Counted from the first letter of the stretch, positions 39,130-48,268 are shown. The stretch: DNA of 48,268 bases from Lactiplantibacillus plajomi (GCF_005405405.1 NZ_BJDZ01000022.1:1-48268); one strand, 5' to 3'. Notes: generated by a model from the letters alone, not told the origin. Made by a program: numbers and translations.

Positions 39130-40026
39130 ATGGATTATTTTGAACAACCGATTGAGCATTTGGCGGATTGGGAAACGCTTCGGATCAACGTTTCGGCGTT
39201 TGAGCCCCTGATTCGCCAAATTTATGCCAGTGAGAACGAGCCCTTTAAGACGCCCGAGGTGGTTGCTGATCAGCAAGCAGCCGTATTTGCGGTGGGCAGT
39301 ACTGAAATCACGATTTTTCCGCCAGCAAACGTCTTGCCGCAAACGCGCGATAATTACCTAACGGAGCGGTACAGCTTAACGCGGCTTGAACGTTTGCACT
39401 TGACGGCTCCGCGGTTGAAGCACGCCGGTTTCATGTTTGACCGTTATCAATTCTATTACGTGATTTATCAACCGCTGACTGGGATTTGCCTCGCGGATTT
39501 TGCTAAAACGGCGGAACCGTTAGCCAAGTCAACGTTAGGACGGCAAATTGGGACGGCCCTCAACCAACTGAACCAGCCGGTTGCACCGTTTCGACAAGTC
39601 GTGGCCGCAGCGGATACTGGCGATTGGCACCAATTTGGTGACCAATTTATGGCGGACCGCACCGACTTCTTACGGACTCAGCCGGTCGCTAACGATGCTT
39701 TCGTTCACGGCCAGCTGAACGGCACTAACCTGGTCGTTACGAGCGGGCAGGTGGGTTTTTGTCACTTTACGGATGCGCAGCGGGCGGCTAAGGAAACTGA
39801 GCTAGTGCCGGTCGTGCTGGACGCCTTTGCTGGCGATGCGGATTTTATGGCCGGGTTAAGTGCGACCCTCGCTGAAAGTGATCTAACAACGGCATTGCTA
39901 AAGGGGTTGTTGGTTCGTTCAGATGGTCCTCAGTGGGTGACGCGGGTTATGGCGGGAGCGCCGGTGACAACGGTTGCCGCACTCCGGGCACGCTTAACCA
40001 CGATTATCGGAAATAAGGAGGATTAA
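39130..40026 (+). CDS. Unrecognised protein with degenerate APH-like kinase features
   Basis: A 298-residue soluble protein I cannot assign firmly. Its C-lobe has FVHGQLNGTN (192-200), placed like the catalytic loop HGDxxxxN of aminoglycoside phosphotransferase-type kinases, but the catalytic Asp is Gln195. The metal-binding DFD-like position reads HFTDA (212-216). The middle resembles the N-lobe to C-lobe linker (FYYVIYQPLTGICLADF). This suggests a pseudokinase or a very diverged kinase (inference). It ends 4 bases before the ClC gene, whose ribosome site lies inside its end, so the two are translationally linked. Confidence 0.6.
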   Translation: MDYFEQPIEHLADWETLRINVSAFEPLIRQIYASENEPFKTPEVVADQQAAVFAVGSTEITIFPPANVLPQTRDNYLTERYSLTRLERLHLTAPRLKHAGFMFDRYQFYYVIYQPLTGICLADFAKTAEPLAKSTLGRQIGTALNQLNQPVAPFRQVVAAADTGDWHQFGDQFMADRTDFLRTQPVANDAFVHGQLNGTNLVVTSGQVGFCHFTDAQRAAKETELVPVVLDAFAGDADFMAGLSATLAESDLTTALLKGLLVRSDGPQWVTRVMAGAPVTTVAALRARLTTIIGNKED

Positions 40027-40030
40027 GGCG

Positions 40031-41581
40031 TTGCAGAGTCAGATAACTAAACGAAAACGACACCTCGATTTGACTCGTTTGGGCGCAATCGGGCGCGGCT
40101 TACTCGTCGGGCTAATTGCCGGCGTGGTCGTTAGTATTTTTCGCTTTTGTATTCAGTACGGGCTAAAGTTTGTTCAGTGGGCCTACGTTGGGATGCGGGC
40201 CCAACCGGTTTGGCTGATTTTGTGGGTACTGGCGAGCGTTGCCATTGCGGTGTTTGTCGGTTACTTAGTGAAACAGTCACCGGATATTAAGGGTTCCGGG
40301 ATTCCGCAAGTTGAGGGCCAGCTGGCAGGTGAGCTGGATTACGCCTGGTGGCCGGTCCTGTGGCGCAAGTTCGTTGGCGGCATTTTGGGCATTGGCTCCG
40401 GCCTGTTTTTAGGCCGTGAAGGACCGTCGATTCAACTTGGCGCCACCATTGGTCAGGGTGTGGCCGAAAAGCTGCGCCGGACGGGTGCCGACCGGCGTTC
40501 GTTGATTGCCGGGGGCGCCGCGGCCGGGTTGTCGGCCGCGTTTAACGCACCAATTGCCAGCACGTTATTTATTTTGGAAGAAGTTTATCATAATTTTTCA
40601 CCGATTATCTGGACCACGGCGTTAGCCAGTGCGATTGCCAGCAATTTTATTTCGTTAAACTTTTTTGGGCTGGTGCCGGTCCTACATATTCCGTACACGG
40701 AAAATTTACCGCTAAGTCAGTACGGTAACTTAATTGGACTCGGAATCTTCCTCGGCGTGTTTGGTTACCTGTATCAAAACGTGACGTTGACGATGCCAAA
40801 TTGGTACGCGAAACTCCGGCTACCGAGTTGGTTAAACGGGTTAGTCCCGTTTCTATTAGTTATTCCGCTAGGTTTAAAGTGGCCACAACTACTCGGTGGT
40901 GGTAATGGCGTTATTTTGGACCTAGCCGCCGTGACGCCCGCACTATTAGTTTTAATTGGTATTTTTATCATCCGGTTCGTGTTCTCGACCGTTTCTTACG
41001 GGTCGGGGCTCCCCGGAGGAATTTTCCTGCCAATTCTATCGCTGGGGGCCGTGTTAGGCGCCATTTACGCTCAGGCGATGGTTAACTTAGGCTGGATGCC
41101 AGCGCACTTCGTTGCTAATTTTATTATTTTTGCAATGGCGGGTTACTTTGCCGGTATCGGTAAGGCGCCGTTTACGGCAATTTTACTGATTACTGAAATG
41201 GTCGGGACCTTGCACCACTTGATGCCACTCGCGGTCGTGTCGATGACCGCCTTTCTGGTCGTTGACTTGTTGGGAGGGGCCCCGATTTACGAGGCACTGC
41301 TGGAAAAACTGATCCGGCCGCGATTACCAGAACATACCGGTGTTCAGGACCGCTTGGAAGTACCGGTTTTTGAAGGGTCACAACTTGAAGACCACCAAGT
41401 CCGCGATTTCAAGTGGCCGAGTGAATCGTTACTAATTGCGATTTGCCGTGGTGAACGACAAGTGATTCCACACGGCGATACGCTGATGCGGGCCGGTGAT
41501 ACCTTGATTATCCTGACTGATCATGCTAACCGCGCCTGGGTTCGTCGTCAAATTGAGCAATTAACGGCGGCGACGCCGTGA
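40031..41581 (+). CDS. ClC-type Cl-/H+ antiporter with TrkA-C domain
   Basis: A 516-residue ClC protein. Selectivity motifs are GSGIPQ (88-93), GREGP (128-132, gating Glu130) and GLPGGIFLP. The pair Glu183-Glu184 matches the internal proton glutamate of exchangers, so antiport is more likely than a channel. After the membrane domain a TrkA-C (RCK-C) domain lies at about 433-510. Start TTG 40031 has AAGGAGGA 8 bases upstream, inside the previous gene. A role in acid or ion balance is likely. Confidence 0.9.
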   Translation: MQSQITKRKRHLDLTRLGAIGRGLLVGLIAGVVVSIFRFCIQYGLKFVQWAYVGMRAQPVWLILWVLASVAIAVFVGYLVKQSPDIKGSGIPQVEGQLAGELDYAWWPVLWRKFVGGILGIGSGLFLGREGPSIQLGATIGQGVAEKLRRTGADRRSLIAGGAAAGLSAAFNAPIASTLFILEEVYHNFSPIIWTTALASAIASNFISLNFFGLVPVLHIPYTENLPLSQYGNLIGLGIFLGVFGYLYQNVTLTMPNWYAKLRLPSWLNGLVPFLLVIPLGLKWPQLLGGGNGVILDLAAVTPALLVLIGIFIIRFVFSTVSYGSGLPGGIFLPILSLGAVLGAIYAQAMVNLGWMPAHFVANFIIFAMAGYFAGIGKAPFTAILLITEMVGTLHHLMPLAVVSMTAFLVVDLLGGAPIYEALLEKLIRPRLPEHTGVQDRLEVPVFEGSQLEDHQVRDFKWPSESLLIAICRGERQVIPHGDTLMRAGDTLIILTDHANRAWVRRQIEQLTAATP

Positions 41582-41642
41582 GTGCTTGACAAACGAAGGA
41601 ATTACGGCTAGGGCTGGAAAACTGGCGCTAAATATGTTAAAT

Positions 41643-41651
41643 TGTTATAGA
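41643..41651 (+). promoter_or_regulatory. Extended -10 of secG
   Basis: TG-T-TATAGA (TATAGA 41646-41651) lies 30 bases before secG. Confidence 0.5.
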
Positions 41652-41681
41652 CATAGCGGACTCTTTTAGGAGGCACTTTTA

Positions 41682-41918
41682 TTGTATAATCTACTGATGA
41701 CGTTAATATTGATTGTTTCCGTACTGATTATCATTGCGGTAATGATGCAACCATCCAAAACTAATGATGCCATGTCTTCATTGACCGGTGGTGCTGACGA
41801 CTTGTTCGCCAAGCAAAAGCCGCGGGGATTTGAAGCCTTTATGCAAAAAGTGACCGTCGTACTGGGACTTGCGTTCTTCGTACTGGCGTTGGCTTTAGCG
41901 TGGTATTCATCGAAGTAA
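41682..41918 (+). CDS. secG: Preprotein translocase subunit SecG
   Basis: A 78-residue subunit of the SecYEG channel. It has two membrane spans, at about 3-21 and 55-74, with the conserved MMQPSKTNDAMSSLTGG loop between them. Start TTG 41682 has AGGAGGC upstream. It stands at the head of the common secG-esterase-rnr-smpB cluster of Firmicutes, though a terminator follows it. Confidence 0.93.
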   Translation: MYNLLMTLILIVSVLIIIAVMMQPSKTNDAMSSLTGGADDLFAKQKPRGFEAFMQKVTVVLGLAFFVLALALAWYSSK

Positions 41919-41926
41919 TCGACCGT

Positions 41927-41956
41927 CCTCCTGTGATTTCAGGAGGCTTTTTTTTA
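41927..41956 (+). terminator. Terminator after secG
   Basis: CCTCCTG (41927-41933) pairs with CAGGAGG (41940-41946) around 6 bases, followed by C and eight T bases. Partial readthrough would feed the esterase-rnr-smpB genes. Confidence 0.88.
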
Positions 41957-41970
41957 AGGCAGGTGCTAGT

Positions 41971-42729
41971 GTGTTAAAACGACCGGAACCGTTCTTATTT
42001 GAACATGGCGACTGTGCGGTCATTTTGTTGCACGCCTATACGGGGAGTGCCAATGATGTTCGGATGTTGGGGCGGGCCTTGGAACGCGAAAACTACACGG
42101 TTTACGCCCCCCAGTTTAGTGGCCACGCGACTGATGATCCGCGTGACGTGCTGACCCAGGGCTCCCCAGAAAAATGGTGGCAGGATACGGCACGGGCAAT
42201 ATCATTTATGCGGCAAAAAGGCTATACTAAAATTAGTATCTTTGGCTTGTCGCTCGGCGGTATTTTCGCCACGGCAGCTTTAGAGCGTGACCCGGAACTG
42301 TTAGGCGGTGGGACGTTTAGTTCACCGGTCCTAGCGGGCGATAAAAGTCACGTGGCGAAGATGTTCTTAACACGCAGTCGGGCACAGTTGGCCAGGGGAC
42401 CGCTGGCAGCTGATGAACAGCACCGGGTCCTAGCGACGCTGCCGGCGCAAGTTGAACAGCAGTTACGGGCGATTGATGCGTATACCACGAACGAGGTGGC
42501 ATTGAAGCTTAATCGGCTTCAACGTCCGTTTTTTATCGGCCAGGGTGGCCGTGATGAGCTGATTGATGCCAACGTTGCCCAGACGTTACGAACCCGCTTG
42601 ATTAAGTTAGGGGTACCGGTCGACTTTCACTGGTACCCGGATAGCGGCCACGTAATCACGGTCAACGACGCACACGTTCAGTTGGAACAAGATGTCTTAA
42701 CGTATTTAAAAACTATATTTAACAAATGA
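41971..42729 (+). CDS. Carboxylesterase (Est30-like alpha/beta hydrolase)
   Basis: A 252-residue alpha/beta hydrolase. The catalytic triad is Ser94 (GLSLGG), Asp195 (GRDELID) and His227 (SGHVIT). Oxyanion region LLHAYTGS is at 19-26. Similar carboxylesterases sit between secG and rnr in many Firmicutes. The natural substrate is unknown. Start GTG 41971 has AGGTG upstream. rnr follows after 8 bases. Confidence 0.9.
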   Translation: MLKRPEPFLFEHGDCAVILLHAYTGSANDVRMLGRALERENYTVYAPQFSGHATDDPRDVLTQGSPEKWWQDTARAISFMRQKGYTKISIFGLSLGGIFATAALERDPELLGGGTFSSPVLAGDKSHVAKMFLTRSRAQLARGPLAADEQHRVLATLPAQVEQQLRAIDAYTTNEVALKLNRLQRPFFIGQGGRDELIDANVAQTLRTRLIKLGVPVDFHWYPDSGHVITVNDAHVQLEQDVLTYLKTIFNK

Positions 42730-42737
42730 GGTAAATA

Positions 42738-45152
42738 ATGTCAGAAACAAACTTACAAGAACAAATCCTGACTTTTCTGCAGGCGCATCCCGACCGCAGT
42801 TATAGTGTTGAGCAGTTAACTGATGAACTTCACTATACCGGCGCGACCGCCTTTACTTTCTTAGTCAAGGAACTCGCAAATATGGAACGTAAAAAGTTAG
42901 TTAGTACCGATGACCACGACCATTTTAAGATCGTGCAGGAAACTAAAACGGTGGAAGGCTCCTTCCATGGTAACGACAAGGGCTTTGGTTTCGTGCGCTA
43001 CGATCCCGACCTGCCCGATATTTATATTAACCCGGACAACACGATGTTCGCTTTTACTGGTGACGACGTGGAAGTTCAGATCATTCGACCGGCGCGGCCC
43101 GGTTCCGACCGCGGTCCGGAAGGAAAAATTACGCGGATCGTTAAGCGGAATTACTCGCAAATCGTTGGGGCGTTTACGCCTTCAACGGATACCGCGGGCT
43201 TTATCGGAACGGTCGAAATTAAAGAAAAGAAACTTTCAAAGTACCAATTATTCGTAACCGACCAGGGGATTCACCCGACCGAGGGCGAAGTGGTGATTGC
43301 GGAAGTTGCCGCCTACCCGGACGCCCAACACCCGACCCGCATCGTTGGGATTGCTAAGCAGGTTATCGGGAGCGTTGACGACCCCGGTATGGACGTTTTG
43401 CAAGTGGTCTACCAACACGAAGTCCCATCCGTTTTCCCTGAAGAAGTCACCGACCAGGCAAACCGAATTCCGGACTACGTCACCGACGCGGAAAAGGAAG
43501 GCCGGGTAGACATTACCGACCAACCGCTGGTCACGATTGACGGCGCTGAATCCAAAGACTTGGATGACGCGGTCGTGGCTTGGAAGCTCGACAACGGGAA
43601 CTACCACTTAGGGGTGCACATTGCTGATGTGAGCCACTACGTTACCGAAAACTCTGATTTGGACCGCGAAGCGTATAAGCGCGGGACGTCGGTTTACTTG
43701 ACCGACCGCGTGATTCCAATGCTACCGCGCCGGTTATCGAACGGCATTTGTTCGTTGAATCCGGACGTGGAACGGTTGGCGATGAGTTGCGAAATGGAAA
43801 TTACGCCGGCAGGGGAAATCGTCAACCATAAGATTTTCCAAAGTGTGATCAAGTCGCACGCGCGGATGACCTACGACGCAGTGAACCAAATTCTGGAAGC
43901 CCACGATCCTAAGACCCGAGAAAAGTACGCGGACTTGGTCGACATGTTCGACGTTATGGGCGACCTACACCGGATTCTCTACAAGCACCGGCGGCACCGT
44001 GGCGCAATTGACTTTGACGATAACGAAGCCAAGATTATCGTGGATGAAACAGGCCACCCGATCGACATTCAGTTGCGGGTGCGGGGATTAGCGGAACGGA
44101 TGATTGAAAGTTTCATGTTAGCCGCTAACGAAACGGTCGCTAAGCATTATAGCTTATTGAAAGTACCGTTTATCTACCGGGTCCACGAAACTCCGGATAG
44201 CGACCGGATGTTGAGCTTTTTCGAGTTCGTGACGACTTTCGGAGTGAACGTTACCGGTTCCTCAAAGGACGTTAAGCCGAAGATGTTGCAGGACGTGTTG
44301 AAGAAGGTTGCCGGCAAGCCGGAAGAAGCCATGGTTTCCGTGATGATGCTGCGGAGTATGAAGCAGGCCCATTACGCGGATCAATCGTTAGGCCACTTTG
44401 GGTTGGCAGCCCCTTATTACACCCACTTTACGTCACCGATTCGGCGTTACCCGGACATGATGGTTCACCGCTTGATTCGGCACTACGCTGAAAACGGCAC
44501 CGGTGAAGAAGCGCGGGCGAAGTATCGTGACGACTTACCGTCAATTGCCGAAACGACTTCTGATCACGAACGGCGCGGTATTGATACCGAACGCGACGTG
44601 GATTCGATGAAGAAGGCCGAATACATGGCTGACCACGTTGGTGAACATTTTGATGCGGTGATTGATTCCGTTATGAAGTTCGGGTTGTTCGTTGAGCTGG
44701 AAAACACGGTCGAAGGACTTGTGCATATCAGTGTGATGGATGACGATTACTACGAATACGTTGAAAAGCAATTGGCGTTAGTCGGTCGCAAGACGAAACG
44801 GACCTTTAGAATCGGTCAGCCGGTCAAGGTTGAACTGATGCGGGTCGATAAGGATCAACGGGAAATTGACTTTAAGTTGTTGAATCCAGAAGACGCGCCG
44901 AAGACCGACCTACTACCAAAACGGGAACATCACGATAATTATCGTGGTAATAACCGGCGCGGTGGTAACGGCAATTACCGGCGTAATGGCAATAACAACG
45001 GTAATCGCAACGGTGGTAATCACAATAATGATCACCGTAACGGCAATGGTGGTAACCGCCGTAATAACAACAACCACCGTAATAATAATCATAACAATAA
45101 TAATAACAACCGGAACAGTAATCGGCGGTCCAACGGCGACCACCGCCGGTAA
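42738..45152 (+). CDS. rnr: Ribonuclease R with Asn/Arg-rich tail
   Basis: RNase R is a 3'-5' exoribonuclease that degrades structured RNA and works with SmpB-tmRNA. Domains in order are an N-terminal winged helix (about 5-60), cold-shock domains, the RNB domain ([28 protein letters not shown]) and S1 ([31 protein letters not shown]). Residues 731-804 form a low-complexity tail of about 33 Asn, 15 Arg, 12 Gly and 7 His and no Lys. Many RNase R enzymes instead have a Lys-rich tail. The protein has 804 residues, and smpB follows. Confidence 0.96.
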   Translation: MSETNLQEQILTFLQAHPDRSYSVEQLTDELHYTGATAFTFLVKELANMERKKLVSTDDHDHFKIVQETKTVEGSFHGNDKGFGFVRYDPDLPDIYINPDNTMFAFTGDDVEVQIIRPARPGSDRGPEGKITRIVKRNYSQIVGAFTPSTDTAGFIGTVEIKEKKLSKYQLFVTDQGIHPTEGEVVIAEVAAYPDAQHPTRIVGIAKQVIGSVDDPGMDVLQVVYQHEVPSVFPEEVTDQANRIPDYVTDAEKEGRVDITDQPLVTIDGAESKDLDDAVVAWKLDNGNYHLGVHIADVSHYVTENSDLDREAYKRGTSVYLTDRVIPMLPRRLSNGICSLNPDVERLAMSCEMEITPAGEIVNHKIFQSVIKSHARMTYDAVNQILEAHDPKTREKYADLVDMFDVMGDLHRILYKHRRHRGAIDFDDNEAKIIVDETGHPIDIQLRVRGLAERMIESFMLAANETVAKHYSLLKVPFIYRVHETPDSDRMLSFFEFVTTFGVNVTGSSKDVKPKMLQDVLKKVAGKPEEAMVSVMMLRSMKQAHYADQSLGHFGLAAPYYTHFTSPIRRYPDMMVHRLIRHYAENGTGEEARAKYRDDLPSIAETTSDHERRGIDTERDVDSMKKAEYMADHVGEHFDAVIDSVMKFGLFVELENTVEGLVHISVMDDDYYEYVEKQLALVGRKTKRTFRIGQPVKVELMRVDKDQREIDFKLLNPEDAPKTDLLPKREHHDNYRGNNRRGGNGNYRRNGNNNGNRNGGNHNNDHRNGNGGNRRNNNNHRNNNHNNNNNNRNSNRRSNGDHRR
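44928..45149 (+). repeat. Asn-codon-rich low-complexity tract in rnr
   Basis: AAT/AAC codons, in runs near 45062-45115, mix with CGT/CGG and GGT. The other frames read as hydrophobic Val/Ile/Thr strings and are artefacts. Such a tract can change length by slippage. Confidence 0.75.
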
Positions 45153-45178
45153 GTTATTCAGATAGGGGATGTGCGGTA

Positions 45179-45649
45179 ATGGCTAAAAAGCACGGGAAAC
45201 ACCCGGACACCGCCCTCGCCCAGAACCGAAAAGCCCGGCACGATTACGCGGTCGAGGACACTTATGAGGCCGGTATTGCGTTGACCGGGACGGAAATCAA
45301 GTCCGTCCGCGACCGGCGGGTTAACTTAAAGGACGGGTTCGTTCAAATTCGTAACGGTGAAGCGTGGATGCAAAACGTTCACATCAGTCCGTTCAAAGAG
45401 GGCAACCGCTTTAACGTGGACCCGCTCCGTAACCGTAAGCTGCTGTTGCATAAGAAAGAAATCAGTAAGCTTGGGTTGGCAACGCAGACTAAGGGGGTCA
45501 CGATTATCCCCTTAAAGATGTATTTGAAGCACGGGTTCGCAAAGGTTCTGATTGGCGTGGCTCACGGGAAACGTGAGTATGACAAGCGGCAGGACATTAA
45601 GAAACGTGAACAACAACGTCAGATTGACCGGGTCATGAAACATTATTGA
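45179..45649 (+). CDS. smpB: SsrA-binding protein SmpB
   Basis: SmpB binds tmRNA and brings it to stalled ribosomes. The protein has 156 residues, the usual length. Typical segments are [35 protein letters not shown], and the basic C-terminal tail [18 protein letters not shown]. It begins 26 bases after rnr. No ssrA (tmRNA) gene is seen nearby. Confidence 0.97.
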   Translation: MAKKHGKHPDTALAQNRKARHDYAVEDTYEAGIALTGTEIKSVRDRRVNLKDGFVQIRNGEAWMQNVHISPFKEGNRFNVDPLRNRKLLLHKKEISKLGLATQTKGVTIIPLKMYLKHGFAKVLIGVAHGKREYDKRQDIKKREQQRQIDRVMKHY

Positions 45650-45664
45650 GCCCCGCTGACGGTC

Positions 45665-45700
45665 AAGGATCACCCCGAATTTTCGGCGGTGGTCCTTTTT
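45665..45700 (+). terminator. Terminator after smpB
   Basis: AAGGA-CACC arm (45665-45675) pairs with GGTGGTCCTT (45686-45695) with minor mismatch, then T bases to 45700. Confidence 0.8.
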
Positions 45701-45812
45701 GATGGGTGAATAAAAATAGCAAATATAACCGATCATTAGTTAATTACTGTAAAAAAATTTAAAAATGGCATTCCGCGTTGTTTTCTTCTGATTCTTTGCT
45801 GACAGCTAAAAA

Positions 45813-45831
45813 TAACTTAATTTTATTAAGT
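45813..45831. repeat. Small AT-rich inverted repeat upstream of the glutamine transporter
   Basis: ACTTAAT and ATTAAGT flank three T bases in this AT-rich gap (45701-45910). Apart from this repeat and the GlnR-type promoter beyond it, the gap holds no gene that I can see. Confidence 0.35.
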
Positions 45832-45889
45832 AAAGTCAAAATGATACCGTAATCATTAATTTTAAATTAGAATATCATTACAGGACGAG

Positions 45890-45927
45890 TTGGTTCTCTC
45901 CGATGAATTATGTTATATTTTATGACA
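45890..45927 (+). promoter_or_regulatory. Promoter with GlnR/TnrA operator
   Basis: TGTTA-N7-TGACA (45911-45927) fits the GlnR/TnrA consensus TGTNA-N7-TNACA fully. It overlaps an extended -10, TG-T-TATATT (45914-45919), with a weak -35 TTGGTT at 45890-45895. GlnR would repress the transporter when glutamine is abundant (inference). Confidence 0.8.
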
Positions 45928-45928
45928 T

Positions 45929-45941
45929 ACCAAATTGGTAA
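45929..45941. repeat. Palindrome TACCAAATTGGTA near the start site
   Basis: A 13-base palindrome just after the expected transcription start and directly beyond the GlnR box. It might be a second operator; no regulator is recognised. Confidence 0.35.
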
Positions 45942-45964
45942 ATGAACTGGGAGGTCTCACATTG

Positions 45965-47401
45965 ATGAAAAAATGGCAAGTTGCAGTTGTCATGTTGCTC
46001 GCTGCGATCGGAAGCTGGTTTGCGATTGGCAGTAACGCACAGGCAAAAACGTACACGATTGCAACCGATACCACCTTTGCGCCGTTTGAATTTCAAGCTA
46101 AGGGCGGCAAGTATAAGGGGATCGATATCGATATTTTAAAGGCAATCGCCAAAAAAGAAAATTTCAATTATAGGTTAAAAGCAATTAGTTTCGGGGCCGC
46201 GGTTCAGCAGTTAAGTGCCAATCAGGTTGACGGAGTGATTGCCGGGATGAACATTACACCGGAACGGCAAAAAACCTTTGATTTCTCCGACGCCTACTAC
46301 ACCTCTGGGGTTGTGATGGCAGTCGCTAAGGATAGTCAAGTTAAGAAGTTTAGCCAGTTAAAGGGCAAGACGGTCGCATTAAAGACCGGGACGGCCGGTG
46401 CGAGCTACGCCAAGTCGATTCAAAACAAGTACGGCTTTAAAATTAAGTATTTCAATGATTCTAATAATATGTATAACGACGTTAAAGTCGGTAACTCAGC
46501 CGCCTGTTTTGAAGATTACCCGGTTATGTCTTACGGGATCAAAAATGGGATTGCGTTAAAGATTGTATCTAAACAATACGATGCTGGTGATTACGGCTTT
46601 GCCGTTAAGAAGGGTAAGAACGCCGAATTATTGAAGAAGTTCAACGCCGGCTTAAAAGCCATCAAGGCGGACGGTACTTATAAGAAAATCACGAATAAGT
46701 ATTTAAATTCCAGTCAATCATCGTTGACCGGTGAAACGGCGAAGAGCCGGACGTTTGTCGGTTTGTTTACCCAAAACTTAGGGACGATCGGTACCGGGCT
46801 ATGGATGACCCTTGAACTGACCGTGATTTCAATTATTTTGGCAACCATCATGGGGGTCGCCCTCGGGGTACTCGGGGTGATGCCTGGGAAAGTCGGTCCC
46901 GCAATTTCGAGCACGATTATTTACATTTTCCGGGGGATGCCACTCATGGTGCTGGCCTTCTTCATCTACATCGGGTTCCCCGACTTGATTGGCCACGGGT
47001 TTAAGATTCCAGCCTTCATTGCCGGGATGATAACGTTGATGTTGAACGAAGGGGCGTATACCGGTGCGTTCGTGAAGGGGGGCTTCCAGGCCGTAGACGA
47101 AGGCCAGATGGAAGCGGCCCGCTCACTAGGGTTGCCTTACTGGACCGCAATGCGGAAAGTTATTATGCCGCAGGGGATTCGCATTATGATCCCGTCGTTC
47201 ATTAACCAATTCATTATTACGTTGAAGGATACCTCGATTCTATCCGTCATTGGGATTGTCGAATTAACTCAAACCGGGACGTTGATCATTGCCCGTAACT
47301 TTGAAGGGTTCAAGATCTGGTTAATGATCGCGATGATCTACTTGATTATCATCACCTTACTCACGTGGTTATCGAACTGGGTTCAAAGGAGGATTAACTA
47401 A
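45965..47401 (+). CDS. glnP: Fused glutamine-type ABC substrate-binding protein and permease
   Basis: A single 478-residue protein combines a signal peptide (1-29, cut near AQA-K), a periplasmic-type amino acid-binding domain (about 30-255, [13 protein letters not shown] and [14 protein letters not shown]), and a permease (about 270-478) with EAA loop [11 protein letters not shown]. Such fusions are typical of GlnP in lactic acid bacteria, importing glutamine or glutamate. ATG 45965 has GGGAGG 10 bases upstream; TTG 45962 (one residue longer) is equally possible. The GlnR box supports a nitrogen role. The ATPase gene follows after 2 bases. Confidence 0.93.
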   Translation: MKKWQVAVVMLLAAIGSWFAIGSNAQAKTYTIATDTTFAPFEFQAKGGKYKGIDIDILKAIAKKENFNYRLKAISFGAAVQQLSANQVDGVIAGMNITPERQKTFDFSDAYYTSGVVMAVAKDSQVKKFSQLKGKTVALKTGTAGASYAKSIQNKYGFKIKYFNDSNNMYNDVKVGNSAACFEDYPVMSYGIKNGIALKIVSKQYDAGDYGFAVKKGKNAELLKKFNAGLKAIKADGTYKKITNKYLNSSQSSLTGETAKSRTFVGLFTQNLGTIGTGLWMTLELTVISIILATIMGVALGVLGVMPGKVGPAISSTIIYIFRGMPLMVLAFFIYIGFPDLIGHGFKIPAFIAGMITLMLNEGAYTGAFVKGGFQAVDEGQMEAARSLGLPYWTAMRKVIMPQGIRIMIPSFINQFIITLKDTSILSVIGIVELTQTGTLIIARNFEGFKIWLMIAMIYLIIITLLTWLSNWVQRRIN

Positions 47402-47403
47402 GG

Positions 47404-48138
47404 ATGGCTAAAGTAACGGTTAAAGATTTACACAAAAGTTACGGTAACAACGAAGTGTTGAAAGGGCTGAACCTTGAAGTCCAGGATAACGAAGTTGTTT
47501 GCATGATTGGGCCGTCTGGCTCCGGGAAGAGTACCTTTTTACGGTGCTTAAACGACTTGGAAGTGCCGACTCAAGGCCAAGTGATTATTAGCGGCTACGA
47601 TTTGTCGGATAAGGCGACTAACATTAACCTGGTGCGCGAAAATATCGGGATGGTGTTCCAACACTTTAACCTGTTTCCACACCTCTCCGTCTTACAAAAC
47701 ATTACGTTGGCACCGATTCAGCTTGGTAAGGAATCAAAGGAAGCCGCGGAAAAGACGGCGCTTGATTTATTAGCCACGGTTGGGCTGTCAGACAAGGCCG
47801 ACGCGATGCCAAAGTCGTTATCTGGTGGGCAGAAGCAACGGGTCGCAATTGCCCGGGCGCTGGCCATGCACCCGAGTATCATGCTGTTTGATGAACCGAC
47901 CTCCGCGCTGGACCCCGAAATGGTCGGCGACGTGTTGGACGTTATGAAGAACTTGGCTGCTCAGGGGATGACGATGATCGTGGTAACCCACGAAATGGGC
48001 TTTGCCAAGGAAGTGGCTGACCGGGTCGTCTTTATGGCTGACGGGTTGATTCAGGAAAGCGGGAAACCGGATGACCTGTTTGATCACCCGAAGAGCCCGC
48101 GGTTACAGGACTTTTTACACAAGGTTATCAACGTTTAA
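47404..48138 (+). CDS. glnQ: Glutamine-type ABC transporter ATPase
   Basis: A 244-residue ABC ATPase that powers the upstream fused permease. Walker [10 protein letters not shown], signature LSGGQKQR, Walker [13 protein letters not shown] and switch His in VTHEMG are all intact. It starts 2 bases after the permease stop, with AAAGGAGG inside the permease end. It matches the polar amino acid (GlnQ) subfamily. Confidence 0.95.
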   Translation: MAKVTVKDLHKSYGNNEVLKGLNLEVQDNEVVCMIGPSGSGKSTFLRCLNDLEVPTQGQVIISGYDLSDKATNINLVRENIGMVFQHFNLFPHLSVLQNITLAPIQLGKESKEAAEKTALDLLATVGLSDKADAMPKSLSGGQKQRVAIARALAMHPSIMLFDEPTSALDPEMVGDVLDVMKNLAAQGMTMIVVTHEMGFAKEVADRVVFMADGLIQESGKPDDLFDHPKSPRLQDFLHKVINV

Positions 48139-48169
48139 GTTTAATTGATTGGTTTAGACACCCAAAAAC

Positions 48170-48249
48170 GAGGCTGTGACATAAGTCTCTAAAAACAAAG
48201 CAGGTCTGGAAAAATCTTCGGATTTTTCCAGACCTGCTTTTGATATAAT
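48170..48249. other. Possible edge of an insertion sequence or repeat
   Basis: GAGGCTGTGAC (48170-48180) is followed by a perfect 20-bp hairpin (48197-48216 with 48221-48240) with a C-TTCG-G tetraloop. An extended -10, TG-A-TATAAT (48241-48249), overlaps its end, and A-rich sequence leads to the window edge. A hairpin directly before a promoter is common at IS ends. Without the sequence beyond 48268 this is only a guess. Confidence 0.4.
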
Positions 48250-48268
48250 AGAAAATAAAAAAAGAGCA

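Noticed and set aside
44928-45149. CRISPR-like repeats in the rnr tail region
   Set aside because: The repetition is irregular low-complexity coding sequence, without fixed repeat and spacer units. No CRISPR array was seen elsewhere in the window.
44913-45165. Hydrophobic Val/Ile/Thr reading frames on both strands over the rnr 3' end
   Set aside because: They are shadows of the Asn/Arg-rich tail codons read in other frames; there is no ribosome site.

Overview
The window looks like a piece of a low-to-middle GC Firmicutes chromosome from the Lactobacillaceae. The evidence is strong AGGAGG ribosome sites, frequent TTG and GTG starts, UvrB/UvrA, a cggR-gap-pgk-tpi-eno operon next to rpoN and clpP, hprK, a VanX-like dipeptidase, and operators of Firmicutes regulators (PhoP, LexA, ArgR, CtsR, CggR, GlnR). 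From memory, the gene order, including luxS-argG-argH and clpP-rpoN-cggR-gap, resembles Lactiplantibacillus plantarum and relatives. I cannot name the species. No prophage, CRISPR array or complete insertion sequence is visible.

Layout: (1) 1-5300, a phosphate uptake operon pstS-pstC-pstA-pstB-pstB-phoU behind a Pho-box-like promoter. (2) 5300-13100, two small membrane proteins, then hprK-lgt-gpsA-galU (carbon control, lipoprotein maturation, glycerol-3-phosphate, UDP-glucose), trxB and a phosphosugar mutase. (3) 13450-16160, a minus-strand VanX-like dipeptidase, a divergent MFS efflux pump and an HD-domain hydrolase. (4) 16160-24600, SOS-type uvrB-uvrA, luxS, and argG-argH behind ARG boxes. 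(5) 24600-28420, a long intergenic inverted repeat, a DUF308 membrane protein, and the rapZ-yvcK-whiA operon. (6) 28440-30550, a leader region followed by an OppA lipoprotein. (7) 30595-31780, minus-strand clpP with a CtsR operator, a stretch of hairpins and a minus-strand tRNA-Arg(CCG). (8) 31777-38990, rpoN, then cggR-gap-pgk-tpiA-eno. (9) 39130-45700, a probable degenerate kinase-fold protein with a ClC antiporter, then secG-esterase-rnr-smpB. (10) 45900-48138, a GlnR-box-controlled glutamine-type ABC transporter (fused binding protein-permease plus ATPase). The last 100 bases look like the edge of a repeat or insertion sequence.

The most interesting element is the leader at 28464-28704. 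A near-consensus promoter is followed by an untracked 34-codon ORF whose residues 8-15 are MMMCCPCC, seven sulfur amino acids out of eight. The same RNA can fold into a three-way junction that hides the ORF's own ribosome site and start codon. An 18-bp intrinsic terminator lies about 50 bases before oppA. I read it as a candidate Cys/Met-sensing attenuator, or a structured cis-regulatory RNA, controlling a peptide importer. Other points of note are a pseudokinase-like protein beside a ClC antiporter, an Asn/Arg/Gly-rich tail on RNase R, a terminator-like hairpin inside the uvrBA leader, and an Asp in place of the usual third zinc-ligand His in the dipeptidase.
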